Positions 9,008 to 18,864 are shown, counted from the stretch's first letter. The stretch: 64,000 bases of DNA from Bacteroidales bacterium (GCA_017380635.1 JAFODP010000017.1:124001-188000), one strand, 5' to 3'. The notes: generated by a model from the sequence alone, not told the origin. Numbers and translations: made by a program.

Positions 9008-10687
9008 TTAAAATACAGGTTCAAGAATGATACAGTCGATGTTCATGTTTCTTGAATAAACAGAATCTTCCAAAGGTTTGATATCCGAAATCACCTTCAC
9101 GGAAGCCAAAGATTGGGCAAAAGGTACGCGGATAGGACCATCGGCATTCACCAAAACAGTATCGGCATGCAAAGGATCGGTATAGTGGACATCACGATAT
9201 TCCAAGGTGTTCACACCGCCGTCTTCGTTCAAGTAAGAGAGCGCAAAACGAACAGGAACAGACTTAGCCTTGGGGTAAGGCCAACGATCGAATTTATTTT
9301 TATCGAAAACATGTTCGGGCAAGAACACCACCTTGATATTGTAACCCACATTACTCAATAATTGGCCTGTCAAATCGAATGCTATGGTAGGAGCGATTTG
9401 AGACGAACGGGCGAATACTTCCAGATAAGCACTATTGGAAATTACAGAATCCATCCAAGAAGTCTGCGTATCGCGACGGTTCAAGTTACGGGCATTCTCT
9501 TCCTGCTTCTGAATCAAAGTAGTCATAGAGTCAGGAAAATGCAAATAGGCATTGGGAACATAGTAGTGATAACCGAATACTTCCGCTTCCAATGTTATTG
9601 TCTGGCACCAATAAGTAGGATCCAATTTCAGGTGGTCGGTGGTATAGGCCACACCATTACTCAATTCGGTATAAGTGTCGTAGGCGCCCTCAAAATAGTA
9701 AGCCATATCCTTCACATAAGCGAAACCACCTTGTGTATAGGTCAAGCCCTTTTGTTGAATCTGCTCAGGAGTCATAGCACCCTTGAAAACCAAGTAGTCC
9801 ATCATAAATTTTTTAATCGATAGATCTCTGATAGAATCGGCCAAGGCTACATCCTTATACGGACCACCCTCTCTATCTATAGGAGTAATAAATTGCTCAT
9901 AATTTAAATAGGGATACAGGAGAGCATACATTTCATTCCAAGCCTTATTGGTAGGGAGAAGTGCTGTATAAGAAGCCTCTTCACTATTGAGTTCTCCCAA
10001 ATAGAGATCAGAAAGCAAAGGATTGGATTCAGTAAATACCGAGTCGTACACAGTTTCTCCTTCTTCGTTCACACCCAGCACCAAACTTTGAGCAGGATTA
10101 AATTCCCTGCTGTGTTGAGAAGCGATAAAGGCATTCAAAGAATCCAAATCTTTGGTAAACTGAATGTATTCGTAGATATTCTGGATGTAAGGCTCTACCC
10201 CACCAATTTTATGCAGAATACCATTCTTGTAAGCCACATCGCTGGCAGACATATCCAAAGCCTGTGCACCAAAATAATAAGCATCACCCTGACGATGAAA
10301 TTTCACACGCTTGTTGTCCATCAAACGAAGATTGAGATCCTTGTTGATGACATCGGTGGTAAGATAAGGATAACGCGACACGTGGTTCTTCAAAGTCTGC
10401 AAGAGATTTCTCTTGTCGCTAGCATCAAAGCCTTCCCAAGCCTCGTTGGTGGGCGCCCAGATGGTATAACTCTGCGAATGTCCGAAGGCATCCAAATAAT
10501 CCATTTCTTCCAGATAAGCCACAAATTGTGACAAATCGGGATCTGCCTGCAAAGCTTCTTTCAGTGTCTTGTCGATAACATTCACCGAGGAAGCATTGTA
10601 ATGGTCTTCCCATGCGGGATGCGTACACGACGACCACATACCCAAGGCCAAACCAAGACAGATAATTGATTTCAATAATTTTCTCAT
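9008..10687 (-). CDS. Fasciclin (FAS1) domain lipoprotein, 559 residues
   Basis: The signal peptide ends in GMWSSC with the lipid cysteine at residue 21, so this is a predicted outer-membrane lipoprotein. A first FAS1 domain covers about residues 36-175: the H1-like SYTIWAPTNEAWEGF is followed by the H2-like DVAYKNGILHKIGGV. A second, more divergent FAS1-like unit starts near residue 175 with YTALLPTNKAWNEMY. The last 150 residues look like a beta-rich domain. FAS1 domains mediate adhesion or ligand binding in many surface proteins. It lies between the upstream SusD and downstream SusC genes with 12- and 18-bp gaps, so it is probably made with them and may act as an accessory surface-binding protein. 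Function and ligand are not known. Confidence 0.85.
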   Translation of the reverse strand: MRKLLKSIICLGLALGMWSSCTHPAWEDHYNASSVNVIDKTLKEALQADPDLSQFVAYLEEMDYLDAFGHSQSYTIWAPTNEAWEGFDASDKRNLLQTLKNHVSRYPYLTTDVINKDLNLRLMDNKRVKFHRQGDAYYFGAQALDMSASDVAYKNGILHKIGGVEPYIQNIYEYIQFTKDLDSLNAFIASQHSREFNPAQSLVLGVNEEGETVYDSVFTESNPLLSDLYLGELNSEEASYTALLPTNKAWNEMYALLYPYLNYEQFITPIDREGGPYKDVALADSIRDLSIKKFMMDYLVFKGAMTPEQIQQKGLTYTQGGFAYVKDMAYYFEGAYDTYTELSNGVAYTTDHLKLDPTYWCQTITLEAEVFGYHYYVPNAYLHFPDSMTTLIQKQEENARNLNRRDTQTSWMDSVISNSAYLEVFARSSQIAPTIAFDLTGQLLSNVGYNIKVVFLPEHVFDKNKFDRWPYPKAKSVPVRFALSYLNEDGGVNTLEYRDVHYTDPLHADTVLVNADGPIRVPFAQSLASVKVISDIKPLEDSVYSRNMNIDCIILEPVF

Positions 10688-10699
10688 ATACTAATCTTT

Positions 10700-12334
10700 T
10701 TATTTATTCTCGTTCTTCTCGGTTGTTTCATCCATTTGATAGAAAGGATTTTGTACCAATTTATCGTTGTTTTCGATTTCTGTCTGATAAATAGGCATAT
10801 ACAGAGCATCCATGGTAGACATTTTGCTCAAAGCCACTTGTGAAGAAGAATTGGGGAAACGCTTGTCTTCTACTGCAGACACCGCATAATCGGCGGTATT
10901 GAAACGACGGGCCTGACGCAAAAGGTCGAACCAACGCTTACCTTCAAACATAAATTCTCTCTGACGTTCGTCCATCACCAATTCACGCATAAGGTCTACC
11001 GAGAAATATTCTTTGATGCTCAAAGAGTCGGTGGCACGCAAGTCCACATTGGCACGCATGTAGGTATTGTTCACCATATCGATGGCCGAGTTCAAATAGC
11101 TGTTGATATCGTCTTCGGTAGATTTGGTTGCAGCCAATTCCACCAAGGCTTCAGCTCTCATCAGGTAAATATCGGGCAAACGATAGAAAATCCATTCATA
11201 CTGTTTATCGGCAACATTACTATAAGTAGCGGCACTACCCGCTGCACTACCCACGATAGAATAACTACTAGCAACAAACTTAGGAATCTGATAGTAGGTA
11301 TAATCTCCATCGTTTGCGCTAGAGATACTGGTCAAATAGCGACGTTCGTCGGTAGAGTTAAACATGCCTCGATTGCACAACTTTTCAGAGGCTGAAATCT
11401 GAGGATCTTTAGCCTGATGTCCATACAGAGCAACAAAAGAGGCATCCATACCAGAAGGCTGAAAAGCAGTCGCAAATATCACTTCGTTAGTATATGCCGC
11501 ATGATGGGTAAACATCGGTAACAACAACGACGCATCGCCCAATTCATAATATCCGCTTCTGGCTGTCAGCATCTGCTTGTTGTTGTAAGCCAAGAATTCA
11601 TCGCAAACATCCACACATTCCTGATAACGGCCTTGCCACAAAAGGATATCGGCCAACAATGCACGGATAGATTGCTTGGTGAAACGGCTCTTGTTGTAAT
11701 CCTGACGATATGAACCGAAAGAAGACTGAGCATACATCAAGGCTTCTCTCAAATCGTCCACGACAACGTTCAACACAGAATCTGCAGAAGACTTAGCAAT
11801 GGCGAAACCATCGGTATCATCGATAGTAGGTTTCATCACCATGGGAACATCGCCAAAGGTTCTCACCAAGTAGAAATACGACATGGCACGGATGGCACGA
11901 GCTTCGGCACGATAGGCTTCCATATTGGAGGTTGACAAGTTCTTGTCTTCTTCCATCACCTGGGGTGCGTAATGAATAACCGTGTTACAGAGGTTGATGG
12001 TTTCGTAAAAAACCGCCCAATCGCAGAACGAGTTGGTTGCCTGAATGTTTACGTCCAAAATATCGATGAGATCGCTGGGCGTTTTATTGGTTTTTTCCAT
12101 GTTATCGGAACGGAGTTCGCCCCAAACGATGGCACGTTGCAAATATCTCTCATCCATCACAGACAGGTAGCAACTTGCCAAGACAGACTCGATATCGTCG
12201 GCCGATTTCCAATAATCTTCCAACAATGTTTCGCCTTCAGGATAGAGTTCCAACCACTCTGAGCAAGAAGCCATCATCAATGTAGCCATCACCACCAGCG
12301 TGGCTACCTTTATTTTATTATAGATCTTTTTCAT
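10700..12334 (-). CDS. RagB/SusD family outer-membrane lipoprotein
   Basis: This 544-residue SusD-like lipoprotein is the first of two in the operon. The lipobox LMMASC puts the lipid cysteine at residue 24, and the mature start SEWLELYPEGETLLEDYWKS is the classic SusD N-terminus. The region YRAEARAIRAMSYFYLVRTF near residue 140 and the C-terminal ELVMDERQREFMFEGKRWFD are strong family signatures. It lies 12 bp behind the 1094-residue SusC gene, with which it should form the transporter and lid complex. It is only distantly similar to the second SusD in this operon, which suggests two different ligands or an old duplication. The substrate is unknown. Confidence 0.96.
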   Translation of the reverse strand: MKKIYNKIKVATLVVMATLMMASCSEWLELYPEGETLLEDYWKSADDIESVLASCYLSVMDERYLQRAIVWGELRSDNMEKTNKTPSDLIDILDVNIQATNSFCDWAVFYETINLCNTVIHYAPQVMEEDKNLSTSNMEAYRAEARAIRAMSYFYLVRTFGDVPMVMKPTIDDTDGFAIAKSSADSVLNVVVDDLREALMYAQSSFGSYRQDYNKSRFTKQSIRALLADILLWQGRYQECVDVCDEFLAYNNKQMLTARSGYYELGDASLLLPMFTHHAAYTNEVIFATAFQPSGMDASFVALYGHQAKDPQISASEKLCNRGMFNSTDERRYLTSISSANDGDYTYYQIPKFVASSYSIVGSAAGSAATYSNVADKQYEWIFYRLPDIYLMRAEALVELAATKSTEDDINSYLNSAIDMVNNTYMRANVDLRATDSLSIKEYFSVDLMRELVMDERQREFMFEGKRWFDLLRQARRFNTADYAVSAVEDKRFPNSSSQVALSKMSTMDALYMPIYQTEIENNDKLVQNPFYQMDETTEKNENK

Positions 12335-12346
12335 AATCTTATCTCA

Positions 12347-15300
12347 TTAGAAGCCTAATCTTAAGCGCAACATAATATCTTTAGAACGAGGCGTCTTAGC
12401 ACCGTCGGTAGCCACAGACATACCACCGTAACCTACTTCGGGGTCAACACCGGTATATCTGGTAAGACAAGCGATGTTCTGGAATGACAGATACAAACTT
12501 GCGGTGTTCAATTTCACAGGTTTCAACAATTCCTTAGGCAAAGAGTAGTTGATGGTGAGGTATTTGAAACGCAAGAAAGAAGCATCTTCCACATAGCGGT
12601 CGCTACCCAACCAGTTGTAACCATAGTTGTACAAAGCACGAGGCATTTCGGTGACGTCACCTTCTTTACGCCAACGCCAGTTTACAGCAACGCTCTGGTT
12701 GTCGTTGGTGTACATGTTTTCTGCTTCCATACGGGCTCTGTTCACCACCTTGTTACCGATACGATAGTTGAAGAAGGTATTTACAGAGAAGCCTTTACCG
12801 AAACGGAAAGTGAAACCGAAACCACCATTCACCTTAGGCAATGAGTTACCCAAGTACACGATATCCAATTCGTCGATGCTACCATCGTGGTTGATATCTT
12901 CATAAATAGCGTCACCACCCTTGAATTCGTAAGCAGAAGAGGTGCCATAAGCGAAGTACATCGGCTTGGTATTACCCTGTGCATCGAAGATAGGATTACC
13001 ATTGGCATCGCGAACGATAGGACAAGTGGCATCGGGACGAGAAGGATCGTATTCGTTGTATTGGTATACACCTTTATACTTGAAGCCGTAGATAGAACCT
13101 ACAGGGTTACCTACCTGAATACGGGTCAGATAAGTACCATTCTTGTAGTCGAAATCTTTGTTGTAACGAGCCAGAATATCATCGCTCAATTCGATGATAA
13201 GGTTCTGGTTGTTAGAGAAGTTGAAGTTGGCATCCATACGGAAGAAATCGGTACGGATCACATCGCGGGCATTGAAGTTCAATTCCCAACCTCTGTTGTC
13301 CATCACACCACCATTACGGTTGGTCAAAGTAGCATAACCCGAGGTTGAAGAAATACCCAAATCGGCAAACAACAAGTCGGTAGTATGTTTGTAATAGTAG
13401 TTGAAATCGGTGCTGTACTTGCCTTCCAAGAATTCGATATCTACCCCGTAGTTGGTTTGGGTAGTCTTTTCCCAACGTAAGTTAGCCAAACGCATGTTCT
13501 TGGGCTTCACAGCAGGAATATCGATAAACATACCATTATTAGTATAGCGGCTCAAGTGAATGAAGGCTTCCTTAGGTTCGTTACCGGTAAGACCGATACT
13601 GAAACGGGGCGACAACATTGAGATAATGGGTCGGATAGGTTCGAAGAAGTTTTCATCACTCAAAATCCACTTGGTAGAAATAGCGGGGAAGAAACCAAAC
13701 TTAAAGTTGTCACCAAACTTAGAACTACCGGCACGGTTGATGGTACCACTCAAAATGTATTTACCGGCATAAGCGTAGTGGAAACCCATACCATAGTTCA
13801 AGCTACGGTTTTCGCTCGAAGAGGTCGACATCGAAGTAATCGTTGCATTGGCCGAAGCAGATGACAACCAAGACGAAGGCAAACCTGTGGCAGACAAACC
13901 GATAGAGTTGCTGGTGTTAGATGAAAGCGTAAACTTACCATTCAATTGCAAGCTATGGTTTTCGTTTTCAAATACAGGACGCCAGTTCAAATTGGCAGAG
14001 CTATACAGACCCATAGATTCCGATTCACTGCGTTGAGCATTGTTCACCTTGCCATCATTCCATACCAAATTAGCAGCTTCCTTGGGAAAGAAAGTGGTTC
14101 TTTGGTTGGCATTGATATCGAATGAAACGGTAGCACTCATTTTCAAAGAAGCATCGGTTTTGCTTCGATCGAAGAATTCATACGAGAGGTTGAACACAGG
14201 CGAAGTACGATAGCTCTTGGTGTTGTTCATAGCCAAATTGGCCACAGCCACAGGGTTGCTCAAGCCTTTCTGACCTGACTGCAAACCTGAATTTTCCAGA
14301 ATATGATAATAGGTATCGGTATTATTACCGTCTCTATCCTGGGTGTAAACACTCAAGTTAGGCATCTTCTTATAGGCTATAGACAAAAGGTCTTCGTAGT
14401 TCTTGTCGTTGTCACTGTAAGTGTATGAGAACTCAGAGCTGAAACGGATACGGTCTGACACGTTGTAGTCGATGCTTGAACGCATACTCAAACGATCCAG
14501 TTTCTGACCAATCACCGTACCGGTCTGCGTATAGTAAGCTACAGACACACGATAAGCCACTTTGTCGCCCCCACCAGAGATAGTGAGGTTGTTGTCGTGG
14601 GTATAGGCGATACGGCTGATTTTATCACGCCATTTGGTGTTGTTGTTATAGTTTTCGAATTCGGTAAAGTTGGTATCGTAGTTCAATTCGGGAACAGATG
14701 ATGAAGAGTTTTCCAATTTAGGATTGTAATAAGCTTGCTTCATCAACATGGTATAACCGTCACCATCGAGCAAATTCATACCCTTGGGCTGTTTAGCGCG
14801 GGTCATAGAGTAAGAATAAGTCACCTTGGTAGGACCGGCCTTACCACGTTTGGTAGTAATCATCAAAACACCATTGGCACCTTTGGCACCCCACATAGCC
14901 GTAGAAGCAGCGTCCTTCAATACCGTGATAGATTCGATATCGTCGGGGTTCACGTTGATCAACTGAGCATATTGTTCTTCGTTAGCGGTGGCAAAGTCGA
15001 AGCTATCGTCAATTTCCGTTTCGAAAGGAATGTCGTTGATAACGATAAGAGGTTCGGTATTGGCATTGATAGAAGTAGTACCACGTACACGCATTGACAT
15101 ACCTGAACCAGGTTCACCGGAAACGTTCACAATATCCAAACCGGCAATACGACCCTGCAAAGCATCGTCGATAGAAGCCACCTGAATACCATCGAATTCT
15201 TCGGCGCTGATCTTCTGCATAGCCATGGAAACTTCACGTTGCGGAATGTTGAAAGTACCGGTAGAGGTGGTTACCTTAGCGGTAATCACAGCGTCTTTCA

Positions 15301-15631
15301 AGGTAAGCGTCTGTTCGCTCATCACCGCATTGATAACACGCTTATTGCCAATTTCCAAATCCAAAGTTTCGAAACCGATATATTTGAATCTCAGTTTGTT
15401 CTTCGGATCGCTGATTTGCAATACATATTCACCATCGTAGTTGGTAATGGTCACATTGACGATACGGTTACTGGGATCCACTTCCGTTACGGTAACAGAA
15501 ATCAAAGTTTCTCCGGTAGCCTTATCGGTGACCTGTCCTCTTACGACGTTTGCATTATTCTGTGCAAGTGCCAACACATTGACACTCAGCATCAATAGCA
15601 TTAAAATGCCGTATTTCTTAAGTTTATTCAT
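12347..15631 (-). CDS. SusC/RagA family TonB-linked outer-membrane transporter
   Basis: This 1094-residue SusC-type transporter has a signal peptide ending near VLALAQ. A carboxypeptidase-regulatory-like domain follows (about residues 29-110, beginning VVRGQVTDKATGETLISVTV), then the plug with MSMRVRGTTSINANTEPLIV, then the barrel. The usual VDGxP motif of the plug is here INDIPF, a mild departure. Near the C-terminus the typical DASFLRFKYLTINYSLP segment occurs, and the chain ends MLRLRLGF. Its start overlaps the end of the large FAS1 gene by 8 bp, and the SusD partner follows after 12 bp. It imports an unknown ligand. The protein has no STN domain. Confidence 0.95.
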   Translation of the reverse strand: MNKLKKYGILMLLMLSVNVLALAQNNANVVRGQVTDKATGETLISVTVTEVDPSNRIVNVTITNYDGEYVLQISDPKNKLRFKYIGFETLDLEIGNKRVINAVMSEQTLTLKDAVITAKVTTSTGTFNIPQREVSMAMQKISAEEFDGIQVASIDDALQGRIAGLDIVNVSGEPGSGMSMRVRGTTSINANTEPLIVINDIPFETEIDDSFDFATANEEQYAQLINVNPDDIESITVLKDAASTAMWGAKGANGVLMITTKRGKAGPTKVTYSYSMTRAKQPKGMNLLDGDGYTMLMKQAYYNPKLENSSSSVPELNYDTNFTEFENYNNNTKWRDKISRIAYTHDNNLTISGGGDKVAYRVSVAYYTQTGTVIGQKLDRLSMRSSIDYNVSDRIRFSSEFSYTYSDNDKNYEDLLSIAYKKMPNLSVYTQDRDGNNTDTYYHILENSGLQSGQKGLSNPVAVANLAMNNTKSYRTSPVFNLSYEFFDRSKTDASLKMSATVSFDINANQRTTFFPKEAANLVWNDGKVNNAQRSESESMGLYSSANLNWRPVFENENHSLQLNGKFTLSSNTSNSIGLSATGLPSSWLSSASANATITSMSTSSSENRSLNYGMGFHYAYAGKYILSGTINRAGSSKFGDNFKFGFFPAISTKWILSDENFFEPIRPIISMLSPRFSIGLTGNEPKEAFIHLSRYTNNGMFIDIPAVKPKNMRLANLRWEKTTQTNYGVDIEFLEGKYSTDFNYYYKHTTDLLFADLGISSTSGYATLTNRNGGVMDNRGWELNFNARDVIRTDFFRMDANFNFSNNQNLIIELSDDILARYNKDFDYKNGTYLTRIQVGNPVGSIYGFKYKGVYQYNEYDPSRPDATCPIVRDANGNPIFDAQGNTKPMYFAYGTSSAYEFKGGDAIYEDINHDGSIDELDIVYLGNSLPKVNGGFGFTFRFGKGFSVNTFFNYRIGNKVVNRARMEAENMYTNDNQSVAVNWRWRKEGDVTEMPRALYNYGYNWLGSDRYVEDASFLRFKYLTINYSLPKELLKPVKLNTASLYLSFQNIACLTRYTGVDPEVGYGGMSVATDGAKTPRSKDIMLRLRLGF

Positions 15632-18600
15632 CGTCCTTCATTTTTAAACCAGTTACCCAATTGTAGCGGTGAACCGTACTATAACCAATCATAGGAGTTT
15701 TGCCATCGGTAGCCATAGTACCATCTTCGGCCCATTTACTTACTGCATAAGCTCTTACATGAACCACACTGTCGGTAGCAGCTACTTCAACAGCTTCGTT
15801 ACGGCTACCATCTGTATTATAATAAGGTGACAGACATGCCATAGAAGAGAATTTGATGCTCTTTCTTTCAACTTTTTCCAAGTCGTTCTTGATAGCGTAA
15901 GCAATCTTATTGTCTGCATCGGCATAAGTAGGATCGCTACCCAAAGCCCAGCAAAGACCAACTTCGTTGATAACCTTCTTGTCGCCGGAACCATTGTAAA
16001 CCACACCATCACCATTATCGGTAACAGCCAAGGGGTTGATGGTAATTCTAACAGCACCAGCATTGTTGGCATTGAACTTAAGATCGAGCACTGGAGGCTT
16101 CACCACGCTCAGATAATCGCCAATTTCGTGCAATACAGCGCGAGCCGACCAGTCGTTGGGAGAACCTTTCACGTCTTTCAAGCTCTTACCTACCAATACC
16201 ACGTCGCGCGTCATCAGGTTGTGATGACCTTCTGCATTGTTTACAGCAATAGAAGGACGATTGTTTTCAGCACCTGCAGCAGCTACACCGGGCACATTTT
16301 CCAAACCGTTCAAACGAGCCACCGTAGGCGTCAAAGTCATCGATGTACCATCCTGATCAACATAAATCGAATAGAAACGACCGGTAAGCGGGTTACGCAA
16401 AGCTGTTTCGAAACGAGCATTGTTATGGATGTCACCTTTTATATATACTGAATTATCCTGGATATGATATTTGATAAAATTCAGCACTTTTTCTTTCATC
16501 GCATTACGGGTAGATTCGTTGGCTGCTCTCATCTGATCGATGGTGGGCAAACCGGCGTCGAAAGCCTTCTGCATAGCTTCGTTGGTGGGAACATACACCG
16601 TATAATGGTAAGCCGAGAACAAGCTCACGTAACGATCCAAAGCATTGTATTGGGTGTTACCGCTACCGCTCACTGCAACAAAAAGACCCAAGTAATCCAT
16701 GTAATCCATGAAAGTCTTGAATTGCGACTGCGATTTCATCTTACCATAAACAGAAGTCAGAGGCTGTTGCATCACCTTGTCGATAAAAATCGTCTTACCA
16801 TTTTCAAAGTTGATCGTACTAATGGTTTTAGACGCATATTTATCTCCGAGAGGATTGCCATCACCCCACTTTTCGTTCTGTTCCATATTACCGCCACCAA
16901 AGAAAGTATAGTTGTCTACGCCATCGTAATCAACATAAATGAAACCTTTACCTTTGGTCTGATAATATTTCTGTTCGGGAGTTACTTCGCCCACGATGAT
17001 GTGATAGTCCATCGTTTCGTTCAGATAAACTTTCACCACTTCGTTGATCTTACCCAAATCGGTGGTAGTAAGCACGGCGTTTTCTACGGGAGAAATCATC
17101 GCACCACGCTGACCGGTCACCTGATCGTAGTAATAACGGGTAGCTTTTACCGTCTGGAAGTCTTTATCGTATTCGAAGTTCAACATTTCGGGCTGGTCGT
17201 AACCTTGAGCCGCGGGATAAATGAAGTTTTCGAAAGCGTTATCCAGAGGAACAATGAAAGTATACTTGGGCACAATACCGGGATTGTACACACTTTCCAT
17301 CGATTTCAGATAAACATCGAAGCCCATGCCGTTGGCAGAATTCACCGGATAGTTGAAAATACGAGTATCTTCACGCACCAATACAGGAGCCATTACGGAA
17401 GACAATTCCACGGGAGGGAACACTTTGTTGGTAACATAAACAGCACCATTGGTGGTAACTTTGGCACGGCTCACGTCTTCCTTGCTGATGAACATTTCGT
17501 CCAAAGACTCATTTTGCAAACCGGTAAACTTACTGGGCAAAGAAGCCAAGAAAGAACGCTGCATGTGTGCATTCAGGAAAAGCGCTGCAATATCGTTGGG
17601 AACGCTATCCCAAATACCATAACGTTGATACAGGAAGTTACCTCTGGCATTTTCGTCAGCAGAGAAATATTCATCCATAGCCTCGTCGCTGGGAACGAAC
17701 ATGGCAGCCATATCGAAATTGGCATTACCAGCGGTTTCATAACCATTCCAGTTGGGGTCGAACACCAAGAGTTCGTTAGAAGCCACTTGCTGCTGATAAG
17801 GATCGTGGTCGTTGGCAACGGCACCATTGGCAAGTTTAGACAAATAACGACGAACATAGATAGTATCGTGCAACTTGAAACCGTTGGCAGGTTCTTTGAA
17901 AGAATTATCCTTGATGTCGGTGTTCAAGGCAATATACTGGGTCGTTCTTTCAGCATCGGCATAAGGAGCAGAGAAACGATCCATCAAACGGTTGAACTTA
18001 GACAAATCTTCCTGGTTTCTGATGTATTGTGCCATATTCACTTCGGGAAGCAAAAGTTCGTCCAACACGTGGATATAACCGTTCTTACAAGTGATGTCGC
18101 GTACAATAACTTCTCTATCGAAGATATGAGCATCGCCCGTTTTGCGAGTCTTGCCATTGAAAAGAATAGAAAAATCCTCGTCGGTAATACCCTTTTCAGC
18201 CATTTGAGCTTCCAAGAATTGCACCAAGCGAGGAGACGTATTGTCATTCAGAACAAAAATGCCATTTTTTCTGAATTTCTCGAAATACTTACTGTTGTCG
18301 GGAATCATGTTTCCGGTTTCCTTCACCAGCAAATCGAGAGGGTCTAATGAAGTAGATCGGCGAAGCACTTGTCCGGGCACATAATCCACGCCATAGGACA
18401 AAGTTTCAATCAAGTTGGCTTCGTTCACCATCGAATACTCCATCAACTGATTCAGTTGCTCTTTTGTAAAATCCTCAAAACAAGTAACACCAGCTTTTTG
18501 GGCTTCTTCGCTGCTGAAATATCTCTCAAAAGCAGCGTCGTCGCACACGAACATGGTCTTACTACCGGTTCTACCCAGAACCTCATCATACTCACAAGCC

Positions 18601-18797
18601 TCGATCAATTTCACGAAATACGTAAAATCAGGCTTTCCATTGGCATCTCTATGCTCCTTTAGGTAGTCGTAGATACTAGCACCCAACCATTCCGGTTCTT
18701 GATCGTCAAGGATGTACGGATCCTTGCACGAACCGAAGATAAGTGCCACACCCACAAGCATTAAGGCAATGCCTCGCAAATGTTTAATCATATCCAT
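15624..18797 (-). CDS. Large fasciclin (FAS1) multi-domain lipoprotein, first gene of the SusCD operon
   Basis: The start at 18797 (MDMIKHLRG) is chosen because it gives a proper lipoprotein signal ending LIFGSC; the open frame extends up to 18839 but would bury the signal. The product is about 1057 residues. Several FAS1-like units can be followed: one near residues 30-240 (YDEVLGRTGSKTMFVCDDAAFERYF), further divergent units in the middle, and a clear one near residues 680-880 (YHYTVYVPTNEAMQKAF, then KYHIQDNSVYIKG). The last 150 residues resemble a fibronectin-like sandwich (EVGLCWALG and VHVRAYAVSK). It heads the operon and overlaps the SusC gene by 8 bp. A surface adhesin or ligand-binding role is inferred. 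Confidence 0.82.
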   Translation of the reverse strand: MDMIKHLRGIALMLVGVALIFGSCKDPYILDDQEPEWLGASIYDYLKEHRDANGKPDFTYFVKLIEACEYDEVLGRTGSKTMFVCDDAAFERYFSSEEAQKAGVTCFEDFTKEQLNQLMEYSMVNEANLIETLSYGVDYVPGQVLRRSTSLDPLDLLVKETGNMIPDNSKYFEKFRKNGIFVLNDNTSPRLVQFLEAQMAEKGITDEDFSILFNGKTRKTGDAHIFDREVIVRDITCKNGYIHVLDELLLPEVNMAQYIRNQEDLSKFNRLMDRFSAPYADAERTTQYIALNTDIKDNSFKEPANGFKLHDTIYVRRYLSKLANGAVANDHDPYQQQVASNELLVFDPNWNGYETAGNANFDMAAMFVPSDEAMDEYFSADENARGNFLYQRYGIWDSVPNDIAALFLNAHMQRSFLASLPSKFTGLQNESLDEMFISKEDVSRAKVTTNGAVYVTNKVFPPVELSSVMAPVLVREDTRIFNYPVNSANGMGFDVYLKSMESVYNPGIVPKYTFIVPLDNAFENFIYPAAQGYDQPEMLNFEYDKDFQTVKATRYYYDQVTGQRGAMISPVENAVLTTTDLGKINEVVKVYLNETMDYHIIVGEVTPEQKYYQTKGKGFIYVDYDGVDNYTFFGGGNMEQNEKWGDGNPLGDKYASKTISTINFENGKTIFIDKVMQQPLTSVYGKMKSQSQFKTFMDYMDYLGLFVAVSGSGNTQYNALDRYVSLFSAYHYTVYVPTNEAMQKAFDAGLPTIDQMRAANESTRNAMKEKVLNFIKYHIQDNSVYIKGDIHNNARFETALRNPLTGRFYSIYVDQDGTSMTLTPTVARLNGLENVPGVAAAGAENNRPSIAVNNAEGHHNLMTRDVVLVGKSLKDVKGSPNDWSARAVLHEIGDYLSVVKPPVLDLKFNANNAGAVRITINPLAVTDNGDGVVYNGSGDKKVINEVGLCWALGSDPTYADADNKIAYAIKNDLEKVERKSIKFSSMACLSPYYNTDGSRNEAVEVAATDSVVHVRAYAVSKWAEDGTMATDGKTPMIGYSTVHRYNWVTGLKMKDDE

Positions 18798-18844
18798 AAA
18801 ATTATTAACTTGAAATTTTCTCTTCAAAATCAAATTCAAATGCT

Positions 18845-18852
18845 TACTTTTG
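18845..18852 (+). promoter_or_regulatory. -7 element for dnaG
   Basis: TACTTTTG matches TAnnTTTG and lies 97 bp upstream of the dnaG start. It sits only 4 bp from the oppositely oriented -7 element of the FAS1/SusCD operon, so RNA polymerase binding at the two should interfere. Confidence 0.6.
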
Positions 18853-18856
18853 CGGA

Positions 18857-18864
18857 CAAATGTA
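18857..18864 (-). promoter_or_regulatory. -7 element for the FAS1/SusCD operon
   Basis: On the minus strand this is TACATTTG. A TTAG, one mismatch from the -33 consensus TTTG, lies exactly 20 bp upstream at 18885-18888. It is the only promoter-like element seen for the 14.8-kb operon. Confidence 0.62.

Noticed and set aside
16464-18347. Long plus-strand open frame of 627 codons opposite the FAS1 gene
   Set aside because: It lies fully antisense to a well-supported lipoprotein gene, its translation shows no domains and is rich in His/Ile/Arg, typical of a shadow frame.
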